A DNA stretch of 53,594 nucleotides from BJGO01 sp964640655 (lineage in GTDB: Bacteria > Bacteroidota > Bacteroidia > Chitinophagales > UBA10324): the NCBI GenBank assembly GCA_964640655.1, contig CAZXFT010000021.1, forward strand, positions 1 to 53,594, given 5' to 3'. The notes beneath the pieces were generated by a model. The model was not told where the DNA came from. It saw only the letters and a list, made by a program, of their open reading frames with translations, and searched no databases. The position numbers were made by a program, and so were the translations under genes. Positions 26,254 to 36,431 of this stretch are shown in pieces (position 1 is the stretch's first letter; each line of letters starts with the position of its first letter).

Positions 26254-29200
26254 CTACTTGGATTTAACAATTTTACCAAAGTAGTTTACTGATCCAATTG
26301 TATGGTAAAAATATATACCATCCGGTATCAGTAATAAAGTGTTAATTTCTAATCTGCTATTTGCACCAATGTTATGTGTGGCAATTAATCGACCGGTTAT
26401 ATCGTATAATTTGAATAATATGGATTCATTACTACTATTAATTATTGATAAGCTGCCTTGGGTTGGATTAGGATAAACTATGATTATATTGTTTTTTACA
26501 CTATCCGTTAACAGTATGGATTCAAATAGTGATTCTTCAATCTTAAATCCATTATTTATGCAATTTTCAACAAGGTTAAAACTGAGTTCAGGATTGAATG
26601 TATTTAATAAAGCAATAGCATCATAAACGGTACTTCCGCCTGAGAACGGACATTGTGATGCTATGTCTTCCAATATGAATTGATATTCATAGTTCAGGGT
26701 GTCTATACCCGATGCAAGTGTGTTAGAGTAAATGGAATATACAATACGTTCATTGATGGCCGAGAGTGAATTACAACTTAACTCCGCCAATATCTGTTGT
26801 ATTGTATGTAGTTTTTGAAGATATAAGCTGTCCGTTAAAGAATTGCCAAGAGTATCTGTCAAATTCAGCAATTCCTCATAAGCCCAAAACAATGAAGGGA
26901 TTTCGGTATTCTGAATGCTCTCAAAAAGCTCTGCAAATTCAGGTATTGTTAAATATATGACAGGTGCTTTTAGAATATTCTCGTAAACGAATTTTTGTAA
27001 CTCACGGTTTAATGCATTTTGATACCAAGTATCCCAGTCGGTAATACTTTGTTCGGCAATGTAATGTTCTGCACTGTCAATTAAAGTAGAATCAGTTACT
27101 GTAATTGATTGACTATGGTTATTGCAATTGTATGAATTGCAAAAATATTGATTTAGAGTACCAAGGCTTATTGCGTTAATATTACCTGTAACATTATTTG
27201 GAGGGAAAACTTGACTCGAATGTTTAATATCTATAAGGTGTTGAAATCCATTTCTTACTTGCCTTGCAGTAGTGCCGCCAACACTTATAAAAGGCCCATC
27301 ATACTTATTGTCACTCCCTTTAGTAGAACTGAAAAAATTATATCCAATGGTTTGTGGTGTGGCATCTATGCCCAGACAATGTGTTTGTAAAGTGTTTCCG
27401 TTTAATCTTAAGTCAGGGTTATCAAACATCAATCTGAAACCGGTAAAATTTCGGTTCAGGGTATTGCAGTTTACATTCAGCCGAGAGTTGTTTGCCAGAA
27501 AAACACCGTTTCTTGCGGTACTTAAAGTGTTGTCAAAAGTATTAACCAGGTTGTCATAAATATTACTGCCATTGCAGTTAACAGCATATATACCCCAGGA
27601 ATTTGAGTTGGATGAAGGCGTTTCATTATGATAAATTTTATTTCCACTCACATCACAGGTACTTAATTGCCCTGAAAGATTAATACCTCTGCTGTTTCTG
27701 TTCGTTAAGATGGTGTTACAATTTACTCGGTAAAAAACAAAAGGTGTATGAAGGGGCTTGGTAAGAGTAATGCCACAATTTATACCTGCAAAAGGCGATT
27801 GCCCAAATGGTGCTAGTAATATGCTGTTTTCTGCGATAGTAATATTATTGCTGTTGCTTGCCGAACACTTTATTCCGATTTGACAATTATTAATTCTACA
27901 ATCTCTGATACTGATGTCGCTGTTTATTGGATTCACTATATCAATGCCTCTTTCGGTATCCTGCATATTAATATGGCTAATATTGGCTGAAACTCTGTTG
28001 CTCCTTAATTCAATGCCTTTGTCGCAGTCTAAGATGTTGTTAACGCTACCACCGGTCATTATTAAGTTGCTAGATAATGTAGCTGATGGATTGTTTACGA
28101 ATATAGCAACACCATTATAGTAGGCATTTCCAGATTGCGGAGGATTTCTGCGTATGTTGCTGAAAATATTAAAATCAGTAATCTGAGTTCGTGAATTAAT
28201 TACTCTGATACCGTTATACAGCTTATTAAACGTGTTGGTGTGCGATTGCTGAGTACCACCAATAATTATTTCGTTAGTACTTCCATTTTGACCATAACAA
28301 TCAATCAAATTAATCCCCGCAAAAGAAAGTGAAGCCTGCTGTGTAATAACATCGTTTGTATATGGTAATAGCAAAGGACCACTACAATCAAAAGTGCAAG
28401 CGTGCACGGTTACTGGGTTAGGCACACTAAAGTTAGTGCCACCTGTAATTTCTATACCAATGTAATTCTTATCAAACGTTGTATTCAGTGCATTCACCAC
28501 TCCCCCCGATGAGCTGCGAATGGCTTTTTTTGCATATTCAACTTTAGAGTTGTTGTTAAAAGTAACAGAACTTGTTTGGTGGTTGTTTTCAATACCTCCC
28601 CACATATAATCTTCGCAAGCCACTGTAAGCCAGCAATTATTAAAGGTGAGGTTTTGGGAAGGAGATGAAATAATCCAACGCACATTAGCGCCAAACAATA
28701 AATTATTTGTTATGGTACTTGCTCCCTCAAAGGTAAAGTTGCCCGCATTAATATTCATATCATAGTTAAAAACAAAAACTTTATTGGGATGAAATACACC
28801 GCTGCTAGGGTTTAAATCGTGAATGGAGTTGTCGTATTCGTTTTTAAATGCCACTAACGAGGTTGCAAATTGCTGAGGAACTACAATTACTTTTTCAGGA
28901 TCAGAAAAGTCGCCGCAGCAGGGGAGAATCTGACGCGGAGCGCTTGCAATACAATGATGCTCATCTGTTACCGTGAAAGTAATATTGCCGCCGCTGCTTG
29001 GAAATGTAAAAGGCCCTGCATTAGTACCTGTACCACTTAATCCTGTACTGGTTAACCAAGTGTAAGTTGATTGGGCATTGATGTTAGTTACACTGAAAGT
29101 TAAATCCTGAGTGCAAGAATTTAATGGGCTGAAATTTGGTGATGCTGTGATTAAGGGAAATGATGGGTTTGGAGGTACAGTAGTGTTACCGTTATATGAT

Positions 29201-30138
29201 GCAGTATTACCATTGGCATCAGTTACAATAAGTGAGAAAGCAAAATTTCCGGTACCGACATACTGCACGGAAGGATTCTCGATAGTACTTGTTGAAGGTG
29301 TCCCTCCGGTAAAACTCCAGTTATAAGAATAGGGTGCTGTTCCGCAGTTTATTTGGGGGGTATATGAATAAGTTTTACAGTTGGTTTCTGTTATAAGCAC
29401 ATCTTTTATCTCTAAGCTTATTACTTTGATATGAAATGGAAAAGATTGTTCTCCATTACAAAAACCATTAATTGATAGTACACCAAAAATGTCATCAGGG
29501 CTGGTCACTTCAAAAGTGATGCTTGATGCATCGCTGCTATTATACTGACAGTTTAAATTATTGTATTGATTGTAAGGGGGATCGAATGTCCAACAGTATT
29601 GATGTAAAGCGTTATCTAATCCGCTCGAGATTGTAACCATTTCACCTACACAAACGGGATTAGGGGATATTTGTATTAGTGCATCTGCAACAAAATTGGG
29701 ATACACTATAATAGTATATTTCACAATGTTTAAGCAATTGCCATTGGCATCCTTTATCTCAATGATAAATTGATAAACACCGGCATCCTCATATAATAAA
29801 TTTAGTGATGGAAATCCGGGTGCAGTAAAAGTTATAGTATTTATTGCGAGAAAATTAAAGTTGAAGTCATAAAACTCTAAAGTACCTGGCACTGAAGTAA
29901 ATGTTATTGAAGCAGCGTTTGGCACAGCAGCATAATGCCCCGAAAAAGATAAAAATTCATCTTCGCATGTGTAAGCAATGCAAAAACTTGCTGTATCCGG
30001 GCAATCGGGAGAACTTTGACTTACCTTACATTTACTATAAATACCTTGCATAATTTCACTTTCCATATAAAACTCAGCTTCAAATTCTGTTTGTGGAGAT
30101 TGTTGTTGTGCTAGTAAGTGCGTACAGGTAAAGAGCAA
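26254..30138 (-). CDS. Giant secreted protein: PKD-type domains, parallel beta-helix, T9SS tail
   Basis: This is about 1294 residues counted from TTG 30138. The order is truncated signal peptide (LLFTCTHLLAQ), an N-terminal beta domain, PKD-like Ig modules (YNWSFTGGTPSTSTIENPSVQY, FTVTDEHHC), a long right-handed beta-helix (about 500-980; SNNITIAENSILLAP, GSNIYDNLVNTFDNT), a helical segment, and a T9SS tail (IIIVYPNPTQGSLSIIN to GKIVKSK). The frame continues upstream of TTG 30138 as VKYFLLLICLL, clearly the missing front of the signal peptide, but has no ATG or GTG before it enters a (GA)27 tract and then a TAG at 30217-30219. The start is therefore damaged, variable or mis-assembled. Beta-helix surface proteins often bind or cleave polysaccharides; no catalytic residues were assigned. 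Confidence 0.85.
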   Translation of the reverse strand: MLFTCTHLLAQQQSPQTEFEAEFYMESEIMQGIYSKCKVSQSSPDCPDTASFCIAYTCEDEFLSFSGHYAAVPNAASITFTSVPGTLEFYDFNFNFLAINTITFTAPGFPSLNLLYEDAGVYQFIIEIKDANGNCLNIVKYTIIVYPNFVADALIQISPNPVCVGEMVTISSGLDNALHQYCWTFDPPYNQYNNLNCQYNSSDASSITFEVTSPDDIFGVLSINGFCNGEQSFPFHIKVISLEIKDVLITETNCKTYSYTPQINCGTAPYSYNWSFTGGTPSTSTIENPSVQYVGTGNFAFSLIVTDANGNTASYNGNTTVPPNPSFPLITASPNFSPLNSCTQDLTFSVTNINAQSTYTWLTSTGLSGTGTNAGPFTFPSSGGNITFTVTDEHHCIASAPRQILPCCGDFSDPEKVIVVPQQFATSLVAFKNEYDNSIHDLNPSSGVFHPNKVFVFNYDMNINAGNFTFEGASTITNNLLFGANVRWIISSPSQNLTFNNCWLTVACEDYMWGGIENNHQTSSVTFNNNSKVEYAKKAIRSSSGGVVNALNTTFDKNYIGIEITGGTNFSVPNPVTVHACTFDCSGPLLLPYTNDVITQQASLSFAGINLIDCYGQNGSTNEIIIGGTQQSHTNTFNKLYNGIRVINSRTQITDFNIFSNIRRNPPQSGNAYYNGVAIFVNNPSATLSSNLIMTGGSVNNILDCDKGIELRSNRVSANISHINMQDTERGIDIVNPINSDISIRDCRINNCQIGIKCSASNSNNITIAENSILLAPFGQSPFAGINCGITLTKPLHTPFVFYRVNCNTILTNRNSRGINLSGQLSTCDVSGNKIYHNETPSSNSNSWGIYAVNCNGSNIYDNLVNTFDNTLSTARNGVFLANNSRLNVNCNTLNRNFTGFRLMFDNPDLRLNGNTLQTHCLGIDATPQTIGYNFFSSTKGSDNKYDGPFISVGGTTARQVRNGFQHLIDIKHSSQVFPPNNVTGNINAISLGTLNQYFCNSYNCNNHSQSITVTDSTLIDSAEHYIAEQSITDWDTWYQNALNRELQKFVYENILKAPVIYLTIPEFAELFESIQNTEIPSLFWAYEELLNLTDTLGNSLTDSLYLQKLHTIQQILAELSCNSLSAINERIVYSIYSNTLASGIDTLNYEYQFILEDIASQCPFSGGSTVYDAIALLNTFNPELSFNLVENCINNGFKIEESLFESILLTDSVKNNIIIVYPNPTQGSLSIINSSNESILFKLYDITGRLIATHNIGANSRLEINTLLLIPDGIYFYHTIGSVNYFGKIVKSK

Positions 30139-30162
30139 GCAAATGAGTAATAGAAAGTATTT

Positions 30163-30220
<58 letters not shown>

Positions 30221-30434
30221 ATTGACGTGGGTTTCAGCGGTTTTTTGCCTTAAACTTAGGGTGCTGTTTGAGTTTTTCATAGTATATGGGTTTAAAGTGT
30301 TTTCTAATGTAATGCAGGCAATGTGGTTAGAACTTAATGCTGCTTTTTATGACTATGAAAATTGCCTATTCAAATATAATAACAAATTCAACCAAATCGC
30401 ACCATACTAATGTCATGAAATTGTAAAAGCTAAG

Positions 30435-31004
30435 GTGCACATTGAAAGGGCAATAGTTGAGAACACCAATGGTCAGTTCGCTTATCTTCGCCTCGTGCCT
30501 TTTCCTCAAACCCCCGAAGAACTGCAGCAAGCCATTGCCGGTAAATGGGAAGACAATGAACAGTTTGTTTCAGAAATACAACCAATTCCGTTGCAACAGT
30601 TTAATGAAATGTTTTGGCGCCTGTTTGAGGAAACCGAAAAACAAATGGATTGTACCCGTTGCGCAAACTGCTGCAAAGTGTTTCATGCCGGCTTGCCCGA
30701 AGGGGAGATTCAGCGTTTAGCTGCGCTCAAACAAATGAAGTATGAAGAGTTCCTGCAACAATATGTTTCTATTGAGCAGCCCACCGGCATTCATTTCCTG
30801 AAACTGAATCCCTGCATCTTTCTGAACAATAATCTCTGTTCCATCTACGATCAAAGACCACAGGCCTGCCGCGATTTTCCACGTCCACCGTTTGAAAATG
30901 TAAAGCATAACATCAGACGTGTGCTTAAGAACTACACGGTTTGTCCAATCATTTTCAATACCATCGAGGCCTGTAAACATCAGATCAGAAATAAACCCGC
31001 CTAA
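30435..31004 (+). CDS. YkgJ-type cysteine-cluster (metal-binding) protein
   Basis: This 189-residue cytoplasmic protein starts at GTG 30435. It carries CTRCANCCKVF (CxxCxxCC), then NPCIFLNNNLCSIYDQRPQACRDFP, the conserved Cys set of the YkgJ / zinc- or iron-chelating family, once proposed to bind an Fe-S cluster. The biochemical role of the family is unknown. There is no signal peptide or membrane segment. It stands alone between minus-strand T9SS genes and ends in a bidirectional terminator. Confidence 0.88.
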   Translation: MHIERAIVENTNGQFAYLRLVPFPQTPEELQQAIAGKWEDNEQFVSEIQPIPLQQFNEMFWRLFEETEKQMDCTRCANCCKVFHAGLPEGEIQRLAALKQMKYEEFLQQYVSIEQPTGIHFLKLNPCIFLNNNLCSIYDQRPQACRDFPRPPFENVKHNIRRVLKNYTVCPIIFNTIEACKHQIRNKPA

Positions 31005-31011
31005 AAAACCG

Positions 31012-31045
31012 AAAAGCCGGATTCTGAAGTTCAGAACCGGCTTTT
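31012..31045. terminator. Bidirectional terminator between convergent genes
   Basis: AAAAGCCGG (31012-31020) pairs with CCGGCTTTT (31037-31045), and TTCTGAA (31022-31028) with TTCAGAA (31030-31036), giving a 16-bp stem with a single bulged A at 31021. It has A/T flanks on both sides and serves the YkgJ gene (+) and the PKD gene (-). Confidence 0.85.
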
Positions 31046-31065
31046 CAGCGACACACACAATTATT

Positions 31066-34000
31066 TTAATCTAACATAATCTTACCTGTAGCTGTTTTTC
31101 CATCGGCACCAATCACCTCGTACATATAAATGCCTGAAGGTAAGTTGTTGCGGTTAAAGCGGTAAGCACCTGATTTCTGAATCACTGCATTTTCAACCAC
31201 TTGCCCTACAACATTTCTAATTACGATATGCAATTCCCCTCCGTTAGTGGATTTATTTAGGAAAATTGCAGCATCGTGAACCGGGTTGGGGAACACGCTT
31301 ACTAGTTCTGTAACATCAAGGGGTTCCACGCTCAGATTTTTATTTATAGTGCTGATAGCTGTATTGGTTCTTACCGGTTCGTTGAAATCAAAATAGATAT
31401 CACCAAAGTTTTCAATTATAGTTCCATCAGTCAGGTTGGCATCCTGATTTATAGAGAATTTAATGAAGCCCATACTGCCCTGATAATCGGCCCCTGAATC
31501 AGGTAACATAATATTGTTGAAGTACCAAATGGCGACACCATTCGACTGATCAAATTCAACGGTATAATTATGTGAAGCACCGGTCATAGTAAATGAATTC
31601 CAATCCAAAAGATTAGATAATGTATCTATAACAATAACATTTACTGCAGGAGCTGTTCCCATATTCTGGAAGTGAATAGTATAATTGAGTTTAGTGTTTG
31701 GATGTACATATCCTTCTGGACCAACACCCGGAGAAACTTCCTTGGCATTAGGATCCCAACTGCCTACAACAACCTGATGCACTGTATCCATATTATTTAA
31801 TGGGTAAGCATCACCAGTAAGAGGATCAATCATTACAAACTCAACGGTATTTGTACCAAGTACTAATGATGTTGAAGCTGTAAGGTCAACATATATGTAT
31901 TTGCATTCGCCGGGTTGTAAATTGGTAAAATTCCAGGTAGCTGTATGGTTGGCTATATCTAACGTAGTTGGAAATACGCTGAAATCCCCGGTTCCTGTTG
32001 ATATTAATCCTGCATCCCAATGGAAAGTAACTGTGCCGTTCATTGCAAAAGCACCGTAGTTGCAGTACTTGATATAATACCAGGCTGGGAATCCCGGTGT
32101 AACAGTAGTGTAAGGAATAATATCTACACAAAGATTTTGCAGAGATGGATCTGCATAAATTCCAAAATCATTACCACAGTAGGTCTGACCAATTTGCGTA
32201 GCATCAACAACATACGAATTCGCACCCGAAGGCTCAGTAACTGCATAACCGGTAGGAGCATTATTATAAATAATATTGTAGGTTCCTGAAGTCAGCGTGG
32301 CGCTGTATTGACCATTGCTGTTGGTATAGTACCAGTAACCGTTGATTTTTACGTAAGTATTTGGAACTCCGTTTTCTCCTGAGTCTTGCATTCCATTACC
32401 ATTAGCATCATTATAAACCACACCACAAATAATTACACTTTGGTTTTGATATCCGAAGTTGAATCCTGAAATGTTTTGCCCTCCGGTGCTGGTAAACGTA
32501 TAAGTAGTTGGGTTGTAAGGGTAGGTTTGAACAGTGTTTTGTGCCCAATAGGATGAAGTTAAAGTATAAGTACCCGGTGCAACAATAAATTGATAAAAAC
32601 CATTGGCATCCACATACTGCCACTGACAGTTTTGTGGGTTAGAGGCTGCACATAAATAAACATAGCCATTTGTTATAGCTGTTTCACCGGTATCCCATAA
32701 ACCGTTACCGTTTTCATCATTCCATAAATAACCGCTGATGGTATCAGCGTTTTGCAAGGTAATATTGATTGTTTGGCAAATACTGTCATAACATTGTCCT
32801 TGCTGAGTAAGGCAAACCCATTGTTCACCGCCAAATGAAAAGTCAAAATTTACTGAATCTGAAGTTGCAGTAAAATATGAACTGCCTATTTGCCAATAAT
32901 AGATATTCGAAGGATTGTAATCCTCAATAAAGAACGTGTAAGAATTACCAATAGACGTATATGTAAAATCGAGTGTATCGTTACAAGCAAAGAAAGAAGT
33001 GCAAAGTGTATCAGAACAACCGTTACCTGATATCCAGGCACATAAATTATATGTTCCCGTTACCGGATAATTGTGTGTTGGAGTATTAGCTGAAATTGGC
33101 AATGGATATGACTCAGGGGCTGTTCCGTCTCCCCAATCTACGGTTAATGTAGTAGGATTGCCGGTATAGTTTGGATATAAGTAACTGCTACCACTCCAGT
33201 TATATGCTGTATAATTCAATGAACATGTTGATTGTTGTACAACTATTGTAGTGACACAAGTATAATTACAACCGTTGGCATCAGTAACAACACAAATAGC
33301 CTGATATGTTCCTGGAGCTGTAAAGGTAACAGACACTTGCGAACCGGTAGCTACTGAAGGAGTGCCCCCATTAATTGTCCAGTTGTAAGTGTAGGGTGCA
33401 GTACCTCCTGTAGCCTGACTTATTAACTGATAAGAGTTTACGGTATTAAATTGTGAAAAACAAGTTGCAACTAATGATGAACAATTAACACCCGAAACTG
33501 TAACTACCTGACAATACTGAGCCGTACACCCGTTAGCGTCTGTAACAGTAACGCAAGGGGTATAAACCGTAGGAACGCTGTATTGATGTATAGTGACAGA
33601 TTGAGTAGTTGTTTGTGTGTTTCCATCACCAAAATTCCAGAAATAGCTGTAGGGACCTGTGCCACCCGAAACTGTTGTGGTAAAGTTGAAACTATTACCA
33701 CTGACTGGCGCAGCAGAATATGCTACTGTCATATTGCAATTTGGATTGGCGACAACAATAGTATCACAAGCCCAGGCAACACAACCGTTATTATCTGTTA
33801 ATTCAAGACATATGCTATAAGTGCCAGGTGGGGTAACAACAAATGTTGGTGTAGGTTGAGTTGATTGCTCTCCCATTGGTCCTGTCCAGAGGAAGCTGCC
33901 GGGTGTGTATAAACCGGTCCAGGTATAATTAGCAATATACACCCCAAAACTTGGATTAGAAACAACAATAATAGGTTCGAAAGAGCAAGCATTAGATGCA

Positions 34001-34575
34001 TTAACTGTATGACATATTGTATCAGTACATCCTAAATTATTTGTTACTGTAAGACATACCAGATAATCACCATTAACACTGTATGTGTGTACAGGACTTT
34101 GAACTGTTGAACTATTTCCATCGCCAAAATTCCAGTAGTAAGACACGATTCCACTACCTCCCATTGAATTATCAACACTTCCATCTACAAATTGGAAAGA
34201 GTTTGTACCTGCAAAATTGTTAAATGTAAACTCAGGATCAATGTTGCAATTAGTATTTGTAACACCAACAGTTTGCAGAGAGAAACCGCACCATGATGTA
34301 TTGAGCGAATCATATGCTGTATGTGTTACTATATATGCTCCGTTAAATGAATATTGATGCGTGACTGAACTACCGTAACCTGAATTACCATCACCAAAGT
34401 TCCAATAGGAAAATGCATTCCCTGAAGGTGGTATAGTAGAACTCGTGAATTGATAAAGTCCGCCACCAAAATCTGTTATGGTAAAAGGAGCGCTATTAGG
34501 GCATTGTGCCTTAGTTTTTTGGAAACTTAGCAACAGAAAGTATGCTGCAATCGTTAAGAAAATTTTCTGTTTCAT
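31066..34575 (-). CDS. Secreted multi-PKD, SdrD-B-like, T9SS protein
   Basis: This 1169-residue protein starts at ATG 34575 with signal peptide MKQKIFLTIAAYFLLLSFQKTKAQ. About six PKD-type Ig modules follow (WNFGDGNSGYGSSVTHQYS, WNFGDGNSSTVQSPVHTYS, WNFGDGNTQTTTQS). Two SdrD-B-like modules have Ca-loop type motifs (WNDENGNGLWDTGE, YNDANGNGMQDSGENG). A DUF7619-like domain comes next (WDPNAKEVSPG, YTIHFQNMGTAPA), then a T9SS type A tail (VSVFPNPVHDAAIFLN to GKIMLD). The whole is an elongated surface protein, plausibly an adhesin. It is rich in Cys pairs around the PKD modules. It is monocistronic, with the bidirectional terminator at its end. Confidence 0.92.
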   Translation of the reverse strand: MKQKIFLTIAAYFLLLSFQKTKAQCPNSAPFTITDFGGGLYQFTSSTIPPSGNAFSYWNFGDGNSGYGSSVTHQYSFNGAYIVTHTAYDSLNTSWCGFSLQTVGVTNTNCNIDPEFTFNNFAGTNSFQFVDGSVDNSMGGSGIVSYYWNFGDGNSSTVQSPVHTYSVNGDYLVCLTVTNNLGCTDTICHTVNASNACSFEPIIVVSNPSFGVYIANYTWTGLYTPGSFLWTGPMGEQSTQPTPTFVVTPPGTYSICLELTDNNGCVAWACDTIVVANPNCNMTVAYSAAPVSGNSFNFTTTVSGGTGPYSYFWNFGDGNTQTTTQSVTIHQYSVPTVYTPCVTVTDANGCTAQYCQVVTVSGVNCSSLVATCFSQFNTVNSYQLISQATGGTAPYTYNWTINGGTPSVATGSQVSVTFTAPGTYQAICVVTDANGCNYTCVTTIVVQQSTCSLNYTAYNWSGSSYLYPNYTGNPTTLTVDWGDGTAPESYPLPISANTPTHNYPVTGTYNLCAWISGNGCSDTLCTSFFACNDTLDFTYTSIGNSYTFFIEDYNPSNIYYWQIGSSYFTATSDSVNFDFSFGGEQWVCLTQQGQCYDSICQTINITLQNADTISGYLWNDENGNGLWDTGETAITNGYVYLCAASNPQNCQWQYVDANGFYQFIVAPGTYTLTSSYWAQNTVQTYPYNPTTYTFTSTGGQNISGFNFGYQNQSVIICGVVYNDANGNGMQDSGENGVPNTYVKINGYWYYTNSNGQYSATLTSGTYNIIYNNAPTGYAVTEPSGANSYVVDATQIGQTYCGNDFGIYADPSLQNLCVDIIPYTTVTPGFPAWYYIKYCNYGAFAMNGTVTFHWDAGLISTGTGDFSVFPTTLDIANHTATWNFTNLQPGECKYIYVDLTASTSLVLGTNTVEFVMIDPLTGDAYPLNNMDTVHQVVVGSWDPNAKEVSPGVGPEGYVHPNTKLNYTIHFQNMGTAPAVNVIVIDTLSNLLDWNSFTMTGASHNYTVEFDQSNGVAIWYFNNIMLPDSGADYQGSMGFIKFSINQDANLTDGTIIENFGDIYFDFNEPVRTNTAISTINKNLSVEPLDVTELVSVFPNPVHDAAIFLNKSTNGGELHIVIRNVVGQVVENAVIQKSGAYRFNRNNLPSGIYMYEVIGADGKTATGKIMLD

Positions 34576-34671
34576 AAATATGAATGGGTGTTTGGTGCAA
34601 TATACGCTTCTAATATTATTGGCGTTAGTGACACCTGAAACATTATACTTAATTTCGTGTTTTAACAGCCA

Positions 34672-35589
34672 ATGTCACATAGGGATTCAGATACGTGTAT
34701 TGAGGTAAAACATCTTTACAAATCATTTGGTCAGTTTGCGGCGGTTCAGGATATTTCATTTTCTGTTAAAAGTGGCGATATATATGGCTTTCTAGGACCA
34801 AACGGTGCCGGAAAAAGTACCACGTTACGCATGTTGGTCTCATTGATAAAACCCAATTCCGGCAGCATATTCATAATTGGAAAAGAACTACGGTCTCATC
34901 GTGCAAGCATTATGAGGCATTGTGGTGTATTAATCGAGCGTCCTGACTTCTATAAGTATCTGGATGCTGTTCAAAACTTAAAGGTGATTTCTAACAGTGG
35001 TGGATTGAAAATAAGCAAGGATCAGATTCATAAATCACTCGACATAGTTGGCTTGATAGGTCAGGAACATAAAAAAGTAAAAACCTATTCTCAGGGTATG
35101 AAGCAGAGACTTGGACTAGCACAGGCCCTGTTGCACAATCCGGAATTGCTTATTCTAGACGAACCAAGTAATGGCCTCGACCCTCAGGGTATCCGCGAAA
35201 TGCGCGAACTCATTATTTCACTTAACAAAGATCATGGGAAAACTATATTGCTTTCTTCTCACTTATTATATGAAATAGAACTGATGGCTAACCGAATGCT
35301 CATCATCAACAAAGGTAAAGTAGTAGTCGAAGGCTCCGTTCACGAGTTGTTAAATCAGGGGCAGTTCGCGGTCAATTTCTCAGTTTCAGATGTGCTGAAA
35401 AGTTCGCAGGTGCTCAGTGATATTTCCACTCAAACAATAAAAACCGACACAGCATCCGGCAATGTAACCGTTACATTATGCCAACAGCAGATTGCCGTTG
35501 CAAATCAAATTTTAGTGCAAAATAATATTGAAGTTACGTCCATTAAACCGCTCCGCGCACTGGAGGAATATTTCTTAAGTCTCACCTGA
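34672..35589 (+). CDS. ABC transporter ATP-binding protein
   Basis: This 305-residue ATPase has Walker A GPNGAGKST, the signature YSQGMKQRL, Walker B LLILDEPSNGLDP and the switch His in LLSSHLL. It is an ABC-2 type (drug/antibiotic or lipid export) subunit with a C-terminal extension of about 90 residues (EEYFLSLT end), as in GldA and BcrA relatives. The ATG at 34672 is the only sensible start. Its TGA overlaps the permease ATG by one base (35589), so the pair is coupled. The substrate is unknown. Confidence 0.93.
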   Translation: MSHRDSDTCIEVKHLYKSFGQFAAVQDISFSVKSGDIYGFLGPNGAGKSTTLRMLVSLIKPNSGSIFIIGKELRSHRASIMRHCGVLIERPDFYKYLDAVQNLKVISNSGGLKISKDQIHKSLDIVGLIGQEHKKVKTYSQGMKQRLGLAQALLHNPELLILDEPSNGLDPQGIREMRELIISLNKDHGKTILLSSHLLYEIELMANRMLIINKGKVVVEGSVHELLNQGQFAVNFSVSDVLKSSQVLSDISTQTIKTDTASGNVTVTLCQQQIAVANQILVQNNIEVTSIKPLRALEEYFLSLT

Positions 35590-36431
35590 TGTTATTGCTG
35601 CGAACCACATTAACCGAACTATATAAAGTCTATTCCCGGCCTCGAACATATATTGCTTATGCAGCGATATTAATCATCATCATGGCTATTCAATTTGCCA
35701 TTTATGCCGATGGGCAAAAACTGCTCGACTTCACTACACAAAACCTTCAGGAGTCATTCGACTTCAACGGTAATCTCCTGAACGGTTATTTCATCTCATA
35801 CCTGATTCTGAATGCACTCTGGGTTCATATTCCTCTATTGGTTGCTTTGGTTGTTGGTGACTTGTTGGCTGGTGAAGCCAACATGGGCACATTCCGTTTT
35901 ATACTAACTCGTCCGGTTAGCCGTGTTACACTTTGTGTTTCAAAATTTATTGCTGCGATCATTTACAGTGCATCATTAGTTATTCTTCTTGGTATATTGA
36001 GCATAGGTGTAGGTCTGAGCTTATTTGGTTCCGGCGATTTAATCGTGCTTCGCGACACCATTAACATCTTTTCCGAAAATGATATTCTGTGGCGTTTCAT
36101 TCTTGCTTTCGCATATGGATTATTAGGAATGTGCGTTGTTGCTGCCTTAGCTTTTATGCTCTCCTCATTTGCCGACAACAGCGTGGGGCCTATTATTGGA
36201 ACGATGGCAGTTATTATAGCCTGCACCATATTTTCCTCACTTGATGTCAGTATATTTCATTACATACGTCCTTTTCTTTTCACCACGTATATAGTGGAGT
36301 GGCGCTCGTTTTTTGATTATGAAATTGATTATCAAAAAATAGCCAAGGCATCTTCGGTTTTAGCTGCTCATATATTCATATTCTTCGCATTCACGGTTTA
36401 CTGGTTCAATAAAAAAGATATCCTCTCTTGA
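35589..36431 (+). CDS. ABC-2 type transporter permease
   Basis: This 280-residue membrane protein has six predicted transmembrane segments, an N-terminal helix (YIAYAAILIIIMAIQFAIY) and GEANMGTFRFILTRPVSRV, the typical ABC-2 permease signature where a short loop precedes RPVSR. It pairs with the ATPase overlapping by 1 nt, and overlaps the downstream LolA-like gene by 4 nt. It should form the channel of a homodimeric exporter; the exported molecule cannot be told from the sequence. Confidence 0.9.
   Translation: MLLLRTTLTELYKVYSRPRTYIAYAAILIIIMAIQFAIYADGQKLLDFTTQNLQESFDFNGNLLNGYFISYLILNALWVHIPLLVALVVGDLLAGEANMGTFRFILTRPVSRVTLCVSKFIAAIIYSASLVILLGILSIGVGLSLFGSGDLIVLRDTINIFSENDILWRFILAFAYGLLGMCVVAALAFMLSSFADNSVGPIIGTMAVIIACTIFSSLDVSIFHYIRPFLFTTYIVEWRSFFDYEIDYQKIAKASSVLAAHIFIFFAFTVYWFNKKDILS

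Noticed and set aside
30222..30410. 62-codon plus-strand frame next to the CT tract
   Set aside because: There is no start context or homology; it is AT-rich intergenic sequence.
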